A DNA stretch of 9,009 nt from Bacteroidota bacterium (GCA_022601215.1 JAHZIZ010000113.1:1-9009), one strand, 5' to 3'. Shown: positions 1 to 6,462, numbered from the stretch's first letter. Made by a program: numbers and translations. Notes: generated by a model not told the origin, from the letters alone.

Positions 1-761
1 ACGATCCCTTCGCCTAACGGACTGCTAAGTACCGTATTACAAACGATTAAGACTATAGGGAGTCCGATAATAGCAAAGATCATAGCAACGGAAGGACGTT
101 TGCTATCTGGTGTGTCAATCTCCTCAAGCAAAGCTGGTGCATCAATATGAATTTTTCTAGAAATATACTTAGCGAATAAAGGACCACTCACAATGGCAGT
201 TGGAATTCCAACTATGAAACCAAATACAATGACCCAGCCCAAGTCGGCATCTAAAATATCTGCCACAGCAACAGGACCTGGCGTAGGGGGTATGAAAGAA
301 TGAGTAATTGCGAGTCCTGCCAATAATGGAATGGCATAAAGTAGCAATGATTTACCCGACTTTCTCTGTATAGAATAGATAAGAGGAACCAAGATGATAA
401 ATGCCACATCAAAAAAGACGGGAATGGCTATAAAAAAACCAGTTAGCATCAATGCCCAAGAGGTTCCTTTTTCCTTAAATCTCTTTAAGAGGGAGGCAGC
501 AATAGCCTCGGCGCCACCTGAATGTTCAAGAATAGCACCAAACATGGCACCTAACCCTACGACAACTGCAACAAACCCCAGTGTATTACCCATTCCTTTT
601 TTAATGGTATCGATAATCATCATGGGTTCCATACCTGCTAATAAACCAGATACTATACTGGCAATGAGCAACGCTAGAAATGCCTGAATCTTAAATCGTA
701 AAATGAGTATAAGCAACACTGCGACACCGGCTGCAATGGCTATAAGTAATGTGCTATCCAT
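1..761 (-). CDS. gntP: GntP-family gluconate:H+ symporter, C-terminus cut by window edge
   Basis: Inner-membrane permease that would bring gluconate into the cytoplasm. The reading frame is open from an ATG at 761 to the window edge, giving the first 253 residues of a family that usually has about 440. It is strongly hydrophobic, with membrane segments near residues 4-21, 26-42, 62-80, 104-130, 138-155, 175-195 and 226-243. The GntP signature is visible at about residues 140-166, including THSFIPPTPGPVAVA, as is the IPVFFDVAF segment near 113-121. It is the last visible gene of the gluconate operon. Its ATG overlaps the end of gnd by 8 nt (ATGGATAG), so translation is probably coupled. The truncation is only the window boundary, as no stop or frameshift is seen. 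Another aldonate, such as idonate or a related sugar acid, cannot be excluded as substrate, but the gntK/gnd context favours gluconate. Confidence 0.93.
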   Translation of the reverse strand, partial: MDSTLLIAIAAGVAVLLILILRFKIQAFLALLIASIVSGLLAGMEPMMIIDTIKKGMGNTLGFVAVVVGLGAMFGAILEHSGGAEAIAASLLKRFKEKGTSWALMLTGFFIAIPVFFDVAFIILVPLIYSIQRKSGKSLLLYAIPLLAGLAITHSFIPPTPGPVAVADILDADLGWVIVFGFIVGIPTAIVSGPLFAKYISRKIHIDAPALLEEIDTPDSKRPSVAMIFAIIGLPIVLIVCNTVLSSPLGEGI

Positions 762-2157
762 TCGAAGTCCATTTAGTTGTAAAGGATTGGTCTATTGGTC
801 TGTCTATTCTTTTGTATGTGTGTGCGCCAAATTCATCGCGTTGCGCTTGAATTATATGAGCTGATGATCGTGCTGTTGTCAATGAAATAAAATAATCATA
901 ACTATTTGATATAGAAGCTATAGATGTTCTATTGCTTAAGGCATACTTTAAAATTGATACTATGCTTTTTTCTGAAGAGACTAAGCTATTGAAATGATCG
1001 AAATCTTCTAAGATTGATTCAGAATTTTTAAAAGTTTGTACTAGGGATTCCATGAATTTTGACTTTATGATGCAACCCGAAGTCCAGATACGCGCAAGCT
1101 CACTAAGATCGATCTCCCAATTGTTTTCTTTGGCTGCTTCTTTAATAAGTTGGAAGCCTTGGTGGTGATTTATAATTCGTGCGAATGTGTAAGTAGTTTT
1201 TAGGTCTTCTAGATTGATAGTATCCTCAGATTTCATAGTCTTTGATACTTTGGATGACCATGTGGAACGCTCTTTATGGAATGACGACATGTATCGCGCC
1301 AACACGGCAGCATTAATTGTAGGTGTTGGAATACCTAATTGAAAAGCCGTTTGAGAAGTCCAAGATCCCGTACCTTTACTACCAGCTTTATCTAATACCT
1401 TGTCTATGAGGTAGTCATCACCTTCTTTTTTTATGAGAATGTCTGCTGTGATTTCAAGTAGATAACTCTGTAATGTTCCCTTATTCCATTCTTTAAAAAT
1501 AGCCGCTATTTCTGGATAGCTATACGAAGGTACTAGGAGTGCGTAACACTCCGCCAGCAATTGCATCTCTGCATATTCTATACCATTGTGTACTGTTTTT
1601 ACGAAATGACCAGAGCCATCTGTCCCTATCAATGTGACGCAGGGCTTGCCCTTGACATCTTTAGCTGCCATTGCTTCAAATATAGGTTGAACGTGGCTGT
1701 ACGCTTCGCTATCGCCTCCTATCATCATAGAAGGGCCTTTGAGAGCGCCTTCTTCGCCACCAGATATTCCAGCTCCTATAAAATGAAGTTGTTTATCTTG
1801 TAAGAATGATACCCGTCGTTGGGTATCTTGATAGTGTGAATTACCCCCATCAATAATAATATCACCAGGTGCTAGCAGTGGAATGAGGTTTTCTAGTACA
1901 TGATCAACAGCAGTCCCGGCATTTACCATGAGTAATACACGTCTGGGAGACGCTAGAGAATCCACAAAAGACGATAGGTCAGTGAACCCTTGAACCGACT
2001 TCGATGTTACCTCCTTCATAAATGTAGGAATCACTTCTTTTTCTGAAGGTGTGATCCGATTATAGACCGATAGTGGGTAGCTGTTACCTGCGATATTCTT
2101 TGCAAGGCTACGTCCCATAACGCCTAATCCAATTATTCCGAAGTGCGATTTATGCAT
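754..2157 (-). CDS. gnd: 6-phosphogluconate dehydrogenase (decarboxylating)
   Basis: Oxidises 6-phosphogluconate to ribulose 5-phosphate and CO2 with NAD(P)+ in the cytoplasm (oxidative pentose phosphate pathway). At 467 residues it has the full length of the classical family. The N-terminal Rossmann motif GLGVMG is at residues 10-15. The conserved IIDGGNSHY segment is at 101-109 and ISGGEEGALKGPSMM at 131-145. The catalytic segment GHFVKTVHNGIEY (183-195) supplies K187, H190, N191 and E194, equivalent to the family's catalytic Lys and Glu. The all-helical C-terminal domain has KGTGSWT at 261-267 and ends with the substrate-binding tail RDEFGAHTYKRID at 440-452. The ATG at 2157 overlaps the gntK stop by 8 nt, and the stop overlaps the gntP start by 8 nt. 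It lies between kinase and permease, so it serves gluconate catabolism. No defect is seen. Confidence 0.97.
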   Translation of the reverse strand: MHKSHFGIIGLGVMGRSLAKNIAGNSYPLSVYNRITPSEKEVIPTFMKEVTSKSVQGFTDLSSFVDSLASPRRVLLMVNAGTAVDHVLENLIPLLAPGDIIIDGGNSHYQDTQRRVSFLQDKQLHFIGAGISGGEEGALKGPSMMIGGDSEAYSHVQPIFEAMAAKDVKGKPCVTLIGTDGSGHFVKTVHNGIEYAEMQLLAECYALLVPSYSYPEIAAIFKEWNKGTLQSYLLEITADILIKKEGDDYLIDKVLDKAGSKGTGSWTSQTAFQLGIPTPTINAAVLARYMSSFHKERSTWSSKVSKTMKSEDTINLEDLKTTYTFARIINHHQGFQLIKEAAKENNWEIDLSELARIWTSGCIIKSKFMESLVQTFKNSESILEDFDHFNSLVSSEKSIVSILKYALSNRTSIASISNSYDYFISLTTARSSAHIIQAQRDEFGAHTYKRIDRPIDQSFTTKWTSNG

Positions 2158-2635
2158 AAGAAAGTATATCTGTTATTTTATGAACCATTTCTCGAACCGG
2201 TAAAGACACCTGCAATTGAATCCCGTAATTAGGGGGTTCTAGGGTATCGAATTGGGACTGCAGCATATTGGCTTTCATAAAGTGAGCTCTGTGTTTCATC
2301 CTGTGATGAATGGTCTTAAAGTCGCCAGCGAGATAGACCCAGTTTACTTTTTCGTATTGCTGCAATTGGTTTCGGTAGTCTTCTTTTAAGGCCGAACAAG
2401 CTAAAACAGCGCCTCCATCCGATTTCCAAGTAACAAGATTTTTGGCGAGTATTTCTAACCACGGTCTACGATCTATATCGGTAAGTGAGGTTCCGGAACG
2501 CATCTTTTCAATGTTAGCTTTTGGATGGTAGTCATCCGCATCATAAAACGGGAGCGCTAAAGCCTTTGCTAGTGCTTCACCCACAGTTGTTTTTCCGCAG
2601 CCGCTAACTCCCATGATGATGATGAGTTTATTCAT
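2150..2635 (-). CDS. gntK: Gluconokinase
   Basis: Phosphorylates gluconate to 6-phosphogluconate with ATP in the cytoplasm, feeding the adjacent dehydrogenase. I chose the ATG at 2635, which gives 161 residues starting MNKLIIIMGVSGCGKTT. The frame extends to an ATG at 2668, but those 11 extra codons lie inside the upstream gene and precede the natural beta-strand/P-loop start. The Walker A motif GVSGCGKT is at residues 9-16. The family's DADDYHP segment is at 33-39, followed by the N..KM..G..L.D.DR.PWL block at about 41-60. The ACSALK segment, typical of GntK, lies near residue 79. The length fits the usual 160-180 residues. The chosen start overlaps the lactonase stop by 8 nt (ATGAATAA) and the stop overlaps gnd by 8 nt (ATGCATAA). 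Function is well supported. Confidence 0.95.
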   Translation of the reverse strand: MNKLIIIMGVSGCGKTTVGEALAKALALPFYDADDYHPKANIEKMRSGTSLTDIDRRPWLEILAKNLVTWKSDGGAVLACSALKEDYRNQLQQYEKVNWVYLAGDFKTIHHRMKHRAHFMKANMLQSQFDTLEPPNYGIQLQVSLPVREMVHKITDILSYA

Positions 2636-3620
2636 TAGCAGTTGTTCCGAATAAATTACCAGGGACACCTTTTACCCCAACATCTGCGATAAACAATAAT
2701 CCCGCTAGTGGATATTGTTCCTTTTCTTCTGGAGTCATGTCAATACTAGCTGTGGTGATATACAACTTATCTAATTGTTCGCCTCCAAAGGCGCAAGCTG
2801 TCACATTGTGAGCAGGCACCGATATCTTCTGGATCAATTCTCCTGTTTTTGGATTGTAATTCCCCACAGCATTGCCATTCCATAATCCCACCCAAAGGTT
2901 GTCATTTTCATCAATGGTCATCCCATCTGGAAACCCATCTTTTGGGTCCACTATAACCGCGGTTCTTTCATTAGAAATTGTCGCAGTTTCCGTATCGTAA
3001 TCAAATGCCTGAATCTTCCCTGTAGGAGTATCTATATAATACATGGTACTGGCATCACCAGTCCAAACAATTCCGTTTGAAATGGTTACGCTATCTATCA
3101 TTTTTATGCTTTCTCCATTTTCCGAAACTTTATACACCGATCCCGTTGCGGCCTCTTGTTTCAGATTCATGGAACCTACCCATAGGTTTCCATTAGGGTC
3201 ACATTTTCCATCATTAAAGCGATTGATTGTCATTTCACTTTCCACATCCGATAACAATGAGACGAATCCTGTGTTGGTATTCATCGTATAGATTCCGTCT
3301 TCTAGCGCTACGATGGCTATAGAATCGTTTTGTGGCACTACCGTTCCAATTCGCGAGGGTGTAGGGAAGGAGCGGTTATGAGTCTTAGCCGGATTGTAAA
3401 TATGCAGTTGTTTCCCTTCAATATCGATCCAATAGAATTCTTGTGTTTTGTAATTCCAAAATGCACCTTCCCCCAATTGTGACGGAATTTCGTACAGGAG
3501 CGTCGCTTCAATCGGCTTTTTAACTTCTGAAATTGTTTTCACTACTGCTGGACTTTTGTCCTTGCATGAAATTAAGATTAGACAGGCTAAAAACAAGGTT
3601 GTGAGTAGTTTATACTTCAT
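2628..3620 (-). CDS. SMP-30/gluconolactonase-family lipoprotein
   Basis: A beta-propeller lactonase of the SMP-30/gluconolaconase/LRE family, probably hydrolysing a sugar lactone such as gluconolactone to the free acid. It has 330 residues. The N-terminus (MKYKLLTTLF, then a hydrophobic stretch and LISC) is a lipoprotein signal with the lipidated cysteine at C19, so it acts in the periplasm or on the outer membrane. Candidate metal and substrate residues are E51 (QLGEGAFW), N136 (RFNDGK), N182 (ISNGIVW) and D232 (FPDGMT). Their spacing closely matches the family's Glu-Asn-Asn-Asp set. It is the first gene of the gluconate operon, followed by gntK with an 8-nt overlap. Upstream lies a 100-bp AT-rich divergent gap in which I find no perfect -7 box. 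The exact lactone is inferred from operon context; other family members hydrolyse different lactones or esters. Confidence 0.92.
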   Translation of the reverse strand: MKYKLLTTLFLACLILISCKDKSPAVVKTISEVKKPIEATLLYEIPSQLGEGAFWNYKTQEFYWIDIEGKQLHIYNPAKTHNRSFPTPSRIGTVVPQNDSIAIVALEDGIYTMNTNTGFVSLLSDVESEMTINRFNDGKCDPNGNLWVGSMNLKQEAATGSVYKVSENGESIKMIDSVTISNGIVWTGDASTMYYIDTPTGKIQAFDYDTETATISNERTAVIVDPKDGFPDGMTIDENDNLWVGLWNGNAVGNYNPKTGELIQKISVPAHNVTACAFGGEQLDKLYITTASIDMTPEEKEQYPLAGLLFIADVGVKGVPGNLFGTTANE

Positions 3621-3720
3621 ACAGATAAATGTTAAAAATGCGTTTAAATCACAAAATTTCTATAAAAAGTTTTAAAAATAATCTTTTACTGTTTAATTTC
3701 GAAGGTATAAAGACGGAATT

Positions 3721-3867
3721 ATGACAAAGCAGATTCAGAAAAAAAAGCATGCCGACTTCCAATCTCGTTATAGAAGATCTTCAAACTTCCTTAGTAAAAC
3801 TAAGAACGATCGTCTCGTTTTGAATGAGCAAGGAGAACTCGTGCTTCAGAAGTCAAACAATGAATAA
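3721..3867 (+). CDS. Small basic protein, function unknown (48 residues)
   Basis: An ATG-initiated frame of 48 codons ending in TAA. The N-terminal half is rich in Lys, Arg and Gln (MTKQIQKKKHADFQSRYRRS), while the C-terminal half is more mixed (DRLVLNEQGELVLQ). There are no cysteines and no membrane or signal segment, so a cytoplasmic nucleic-acid- or ribosome-binding role is conceivable but not shown. It is divergent from the gluconate operon. An octamer TAATTTCG at 3694-3701, one mismatch from TAnnTTTG, lies 19 nt upstream of the ATG. A perfect 7-bp inverted repeat begins at its stop codon. The frame has no internal stop in an otherwise gene-free gap between two well-defined genes. I do not recognise the family, and it could be a chance ORF. 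Confidence 0.5.
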   Translation: MTKQIQKKKHADFQSRYRRSSNFLSKTKNDRLVLNEQGELVLQKSNNE

Positions 3868-3883
3868 CAACCGCTAGTTGTTA
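3865..3883 (+). terminator. Perfect inverted repeat starting at the stop codon of the small ORF
   Basis: TAACAAC (3865-3871) and GTTGTTA (3877-3883) form a perfect 7-bp stem with a 5-nt loop, and the TAA stop is part of the stem. It is followed by CAAATGTAG and not a T-run, so it is not a textbook intrinsic terminator. It may be a weak terminator, a 3'-end stabilising hairpin, or an operator for the following gene. The repeat itself is directly visible; its function is uncertain. Confidence 0.4.
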
Positions 3884-3897
3884 CAAATGTAGTACCT

Positions 3898-3917
3898 TGG
3901 GTTATCTAACTAACCCA
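3898..3917. promoter_or_regulatory. Perfect 7-bp inverted repeat just upstream of the Dabb lipoprotein
   Basis: TGGGTTA (3898-3904) and TAACCCA (3911-3917) are perfect inverted arms with a 6-nt spacer, ending 6 nt before the ATG at 3924. The position suits a dimeric repressor operator or a 5'-UTR hairpin that masks the start. The octamer TACCTTGG at 3893-3900, a near match to the -7 box TAnnTTTG, partly overlaps the left arm. The role is inferred from position only. Confidence 0.4.
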
Positions 3918-3923
3918 CATACT

Positions 3924-4376
3924 ATGCGTTTGTCTATTTTGGTCTTATTACTCTCTCTTTTTGTACTTCCTGGATGTAAAGAAGTTTCAGAAAAAACCAC
4001 ATTGGAAACGGATATTGATACCACTTCAAAAGACGATATGATTAACTATTCACTTATAGAAGGAGGTTTTGCTCACACAGTATATTTTTGGCTTCATCGA
4101 CCTGATAATAAGGCCGACAGAACGGCTTTTGAGACCTCTCTCACAAAATTTATACTTAATTCTCCAGATATTACCACCCGTCATATTGGAATACCGGCAG
4201 CCACAGCTCGTGAAGTAATCGCTACTAGGTATACCTACAGTTTGTTACTCACTTTTAAAGACAAGGCCGCTCAAGATCGTTATCAAGAAGATCCTGCCCA
4301 CAAACTGTTTATAGAAGAGTCTTCAACTCTTTGGTCTAAAGTAGTGGTGTATGACTCCGAGAACTTTGTGGAGTAA
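3924..4376 (+). CDS. Dabb (stress-responsive A/B barrel) domain lipoprotein
   Basis: A 150-residue protein starting MRLSILVLLLSLFVLPGC: a short signal with lipobox LPGC and lipidated C18, hence an exported lipoprotein. A linker rich in Thr, Glu and Asp (about 20-40) leads into a single Dabb-like ferredoxin-fold domain at about 47-148. Its typical opening is GFAHTVYFWL, and its later strand-helix block runs YSLLLTFKDKAAQDRYQEDP, then a helix, then WSKVVVYD. Dabb domains usually dimerise; no enzymatic activity can be assigned here. I chose the ATG at 3924. The frame can be extended to a TTG at 3897, but that adds residues before the signal peptide and crosses the inverted repeat. It converges on the YceI-like gene with 15 bp between stops. 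Export of this fold is the notable feature. Confidence 0.85.
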   Translation: MRLSILVLLLSLFVLPGCKEVSEKTTLETDIDTTSKDDMINYSLIEGGFAHTVYFWLHRPDNKADRTAFETSLTKFILNSPDITTRHIGIPAATAREVIATRYTYSLLLTFKDKAAQDRYQEDPAHKLFIEESSTLWSKVVVYDSENFVE

Positions 4377-4391
4377 ACAAGCTATTACAAG

Positions 4392-4898
4392 TTATTGAAA
4401 CGGCAGTGTGATTTGGATGGTCGCATTATTCTCTTCGTATTTTTTGTGGATCGCGATATCAAAATCTTGGGTGTTTATAGTGGTGGTGCCAACTAGCATA
4501 TTTTCTTTTTGACGGAAGTTCCAACTGACCTCCTTTTTTGTTCCCTTGATAGAAAGCGCACCTATTACTGTAAAGTTATTGGCGGTTCCTGAAACCCTAG
4601 TACTATTGAACGTTAACTTCGGAAAGTCTTTCGCGTTAAAATATTTTCGTCGTAAGTGACGATTACGCAGCCAGTTATGGGTGTCGATCGTTTCGGTAGC
4701 AACGCTTCCAGAGAAAGAGCTTCCTTCCAGGTTATTTAGGTCTACACTTCCGAAGAACTCAAAACCAGAAAGCGTTCCCTCTACATCATCGTCTTCAAAA
4801 TTAAACGTAATACTAGCCTTGGCCTCATCGATAGTAATGGATTGGGCTAAGAGTATAGGGCTACAAAGAAATAGTACAACTAGTAAGATGTTTTTCAT
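4392..4898 (-). CDS. YceI-like secreted protein
   Basis: A 168-residue protein from the ATG at 4898, starting MKNILLVVLFLCSPILLAQ, a Sec signal peptide with probable cleavage around Ala-Gln. The mature part (about 150 residues) reads as a YceI-type lipocalin-like beta barrel: it opens with strand-forming SITIDEAKASITFNFED, and has a central T-x-x-THNWLRNRHLRRKYFNAKDFPKLTF block. The R..HL....F......P...F pattern of that block is typical of YceI. Family members bind isoprenoid-like or amphiphilic ligands in the periplasm; the ligand here is unknown. An upstream in-frame ATG at 4934 overlaps the MFS stop (TAATG) and would add 12 residues before the signal peptide. I prefer 4898 because the signal then begins at its basic residue, but TAATG coupling could favour the longer form. 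It is probably co-transcribed with the MFS gene. Confidence 0.85.
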   Translation of the reverse strand: MKNILLVVLFLCSPILLAQSITIDEAKASITFNFEDDDVEGTLSGFEFFGSVDLNNLEGSSFSGSVATETIDTHNWLRNRHLRRKYFNAKDFPKLTFNSTRVSGTANNFTVIGALSIKGTKKEVSWNFRQKENMLVGTTTINTQDFDIAIHKKYEENNATIQITLPFQ

Positions 4899-4933
4899 AG
4901 TAAAGAAGTCGTAAGTACTTGATAAAGTTAACA

Positions 4934-6115
4934 TTATTTCTTTTTAAGATAGAACAGGATACATAAGGAAATAAAGGCACTCACCGAGAAGCCAATAAAA
5001 AGTGGGAGGGAAGAGCTATCTACATAACGTCCTATAAAGGTGCTAATGGGCACGGCCATAATGGTAGATATAAATCCAGTGATGGCGGCTCCGATACCGG
5101 CAATATGTCCTACAGGTTGCATGGCTAAGGCTCGTAGGTTTCCGAATAGAAAACCAATCGCAAAAAACTGCAATGCAAAGAAGGCTAGGAGCACGATAAT
5201 GGATGGATTAGTACCTGTATGAAAAAGAATAACATAGGATAGCGAGGTGACGAAAAAGCTCCACAGTGCTAAAGTAACCAGGCGTTTCATACCAAATCGA
5301 AGGACCAAAGATCCGTTTAGAAAGGTGGCAATTCCTACGGAAATAGCCAACCCAGCAAAGATGTAAGGAAACTCATCCTTGAGGCCATATTGCTCTTGAA
5401 AAATCTGTTGAGATGCACTGAGATACACTAAGAAAGATCCCACAATAAATCCAGAGATAAGTGTGTATCCCATAGTGTCTTTGTATTTAAAGACCTGGGT
5501 AAACCCATTGCTTACAATGCCAGGAGTAAATGGAATCGTATTTTCTGGTTTAAGGGTTTCTTTTTGTCGTTTCCAGAACCAAAAAGCGACCAAAAAACAA
5601 AGTGCAATTTGAACATAGAAGATAGCCTGCCAATCGTAATGATCCAGAATATATTTTCCAAGGGCAGGAGCCACTATAGGAACCAGAAGAAAGACTACCG
5701 TAACAAAGGACATAATGCGAGCCATATAATCTCCGCTATAGACATCTCTAATAATGGCAATGGCAATGGTTCTAGGAGCTGAGAGGCCGACTCCTTGTAA
5801 AATTCGACCAAGAATCATGACTTCAAGACTTTGCGCAAATAAACATATAAAACTGGCCAAGATAAAGATGATAAACCCAATGTAAACGACGGGTTTCCGA
5901 CCTTTACTATCAGAGAGAGGCCCAAAGAAAAGAGGGCCTACACCAAGACCTAGAAATATCATGATAATAAGCAACTGGTTATTGGCTGCTTGTGTGACTC
6001 CAAGTGAGATGCCGATGATATCCAATGCAGGTAGCAATGCGTCAATAGCCAATGCCACGACCGACATTAAAGCCGCCATAAGTGCGATAAATTCTAACTG
6101 AGATTTCTTTTCCAA
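4934..6115 (-). CDS. Bcr/CflA-family MFS drug efflux transporter
   Basis: A 393-residue inner-membrane antiporter of the drug:H+ major facilitator type, with hydrophobic segments consistent with 12 spans. The first helix carries the family's ALAIDALLPAL with D25. The cytoplasmic loop 2-3 has motif A, GPLSDSKGRKP at 65-75. Helix 4 has the RILQGVG segment (104-110), followed by the IIRD pair at 121-124 characteristic of Bcr/CflA members. A PIVAPALG motif-C-like stretch is at 146-153. Substrates cannot be predicted. The start is a TTG at 6115; the first internal ATG would cut into helix 1, so TTG is preferred. The stop overlaps a possible upstream start of the YceI-like gene as TAATG. Candidate -7 boxes TACCTTTG (6120-6127) and TAGGTTTG (6231-6238) lie upstream on the same strand. 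Confidence 0.93.
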   Translation of the reverse strand: MEKKSQLEFIALMAALMSVVALAIDALLPALDIIGISLGVTQAANNQLLIIMIFLGLGVGPLFFGPLSDSKGRKPVVYIGFIIFILASFICLFAQSLEVMILGRILQGVGLSAPRTIAIAIIRDVYSGDYMARIMSFVTVVFLLVPIVAPALGKYILDHYDWQAIFYVQIALCFLVAFWFWKRQKETLKPENTIPFTPGIVSNGFTQVFKYKDTMGYTLISGFIVGSFLVYLSASQQIFQEQYGLKDEFPYIFAGLAISVGIATFLNGSLVLRFGMKRLVTLALWSFFVTSLSYVILFHTGTNPSIIVLLAFFALQFFAIGFLFGNLRALAMQPVGHIAGIGAAITGFISTIMAVPISTFIGRYVDSSSLPLFIGFSVSAFISLCILFYLKKK

Positions 6116-6119
6116 GAGT

Positions 6120-6127
6120 CAAAGGTA
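6120..6127 (-). promoter_or_regulatory. Second candidate -7 box directly before the MFS start
   Basis: TACCTTTG on the minus strand matches TAnnTTTG exactly, but only 4 nt separate it from the TTG start at 6115. If used, the transcript would be leaderless or nearly so. No TTG -33 box at good spacing is obvious, so it may be coincidence. Confidence 0.2.
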
Positions 6128-6230
6128 GGGCAAGTTTCACCAAGAACATAGTCGTGGTAATTGTTAATCTTTTATTAAGCCTTTGTTAAAGGGATACGAC
6201 CCTGCTTTTCAAGACGTTACTAACCAATAA

Positions 6231-6264
6231 CAAACCTAAAAACTCGTGTCTTGAACACTATCAA
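6231..6264 (-). promoter_or_regulatory. Candidate promoter for the MFS/YceI pair
   Basis: On the minus strand, TAGGTTTG (6238-6231) matches the Bacteroidota -7 box TAnnTTTG exactly. A TTG at 6264-6262 lies 23 nt upstream, at the long end of the spacing described for flavobacterial promoters. It would give a leader of about 110 nt before the TTG start at 6115. The -7 match is seen; activity is inferred. Confidence 0.4.
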
Positions 6265-6399
6265 TACTAATGCTTTGGCTATAGTCCTGGGGGTTGTGTA
6301 TGATTGTTGCGGTATTGAAATGAAACGAATCAATGTCATGTTCTAGAAGTTTTTGATAGGAACTAATGGGACTTACATTTTACACAATATCATATTTTG

Positions 6400-6419
6400 G
6401 CTGCCTGTGGGCAGCTTTT
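6400..6419 (+). terminator. GC-rich hairpin with short T-run, upstream of the main terminator
   Basis: GCTGCC (6400-6405), a TGTG loop and GGCAGC (6410-6415) form a perfect 6-bp stem followed by TTTT. It could end transcription partially or be the penultimate hairpin of the candidate small RNA. It is close enough to the next hairpin to act as a tandem terminator. Confidence 0.5.
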
Positions 6420-6422
6420 GTA

Positions 6423-6462
6423 GGCCGCTACACATTTTCTCCATACAGTAGCGGCCTTTTTT
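6423..6462 (+). terminator. Strong intrinsic terminator, plus strand
   Basis: GGCCGCTAC (6423-6431) and GTAGCGGCC (6448-6456) make a perfect 9-bp GC-rich stem with a 16-nt loop, directly followed by six T residues (6457-6462). On the minus strand the stem is followed by TACAAAAG, a poor U-tract, so the polarity is plus. It could still weakly stop the minus-strand lipoprotein transcript that ends at 6475. Confidence 0.75.

Larger units (their letters stand above)
6283..6462 (+). ncRNA. Candidate structured small RNA in the MFS-lipoprotein gap
   Basis: The 359-bp gap 6116-6474 has no plausible protein gene. On the plus strand it contains a closing stem TTGTGTA (6294-6300)/TACACAA (6381-6387). 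This encloses hairpin GGTATTGA (6311-6318)/TCAATGTC (6330-6337, with two G-U pairs) and hairpin GTTCTA (6340-6345)/TAGGAAC (6357-6363, one bulged G). Then come a GC-rich hairpin at 6400-6415 and a strong intrinsic terminator at 6423-6462. The terminator T-run is on the plus strand, while both flanking genes are on the minus strand, so a plus-strand transcript starting within the gap is the simplest reading. I find no exact TAnnTTTG box for it; the 5' end given is a guess (near TGCTTTG at 6271-6277). Alternatives are a 6S-like RNA, an antisense leader, or an unused terminator. Confidence 0.45.

Noticed and set aside
394..687. 97-codon plus-strand ORF
   Set aside because: Antisense shadow of gntP, whose minus-strand frame is continuous and clearly conserved there.
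1561..1803. 80-codon plus-strand ORF
   Set aside because: Lies antisense inside the conserved catalytic part of gnd and has no recognisable features.
3043..3291. 82-codon plus-strand ORF
   Set aside because: Antisense to the SMP-30-family gene over its active-site region.
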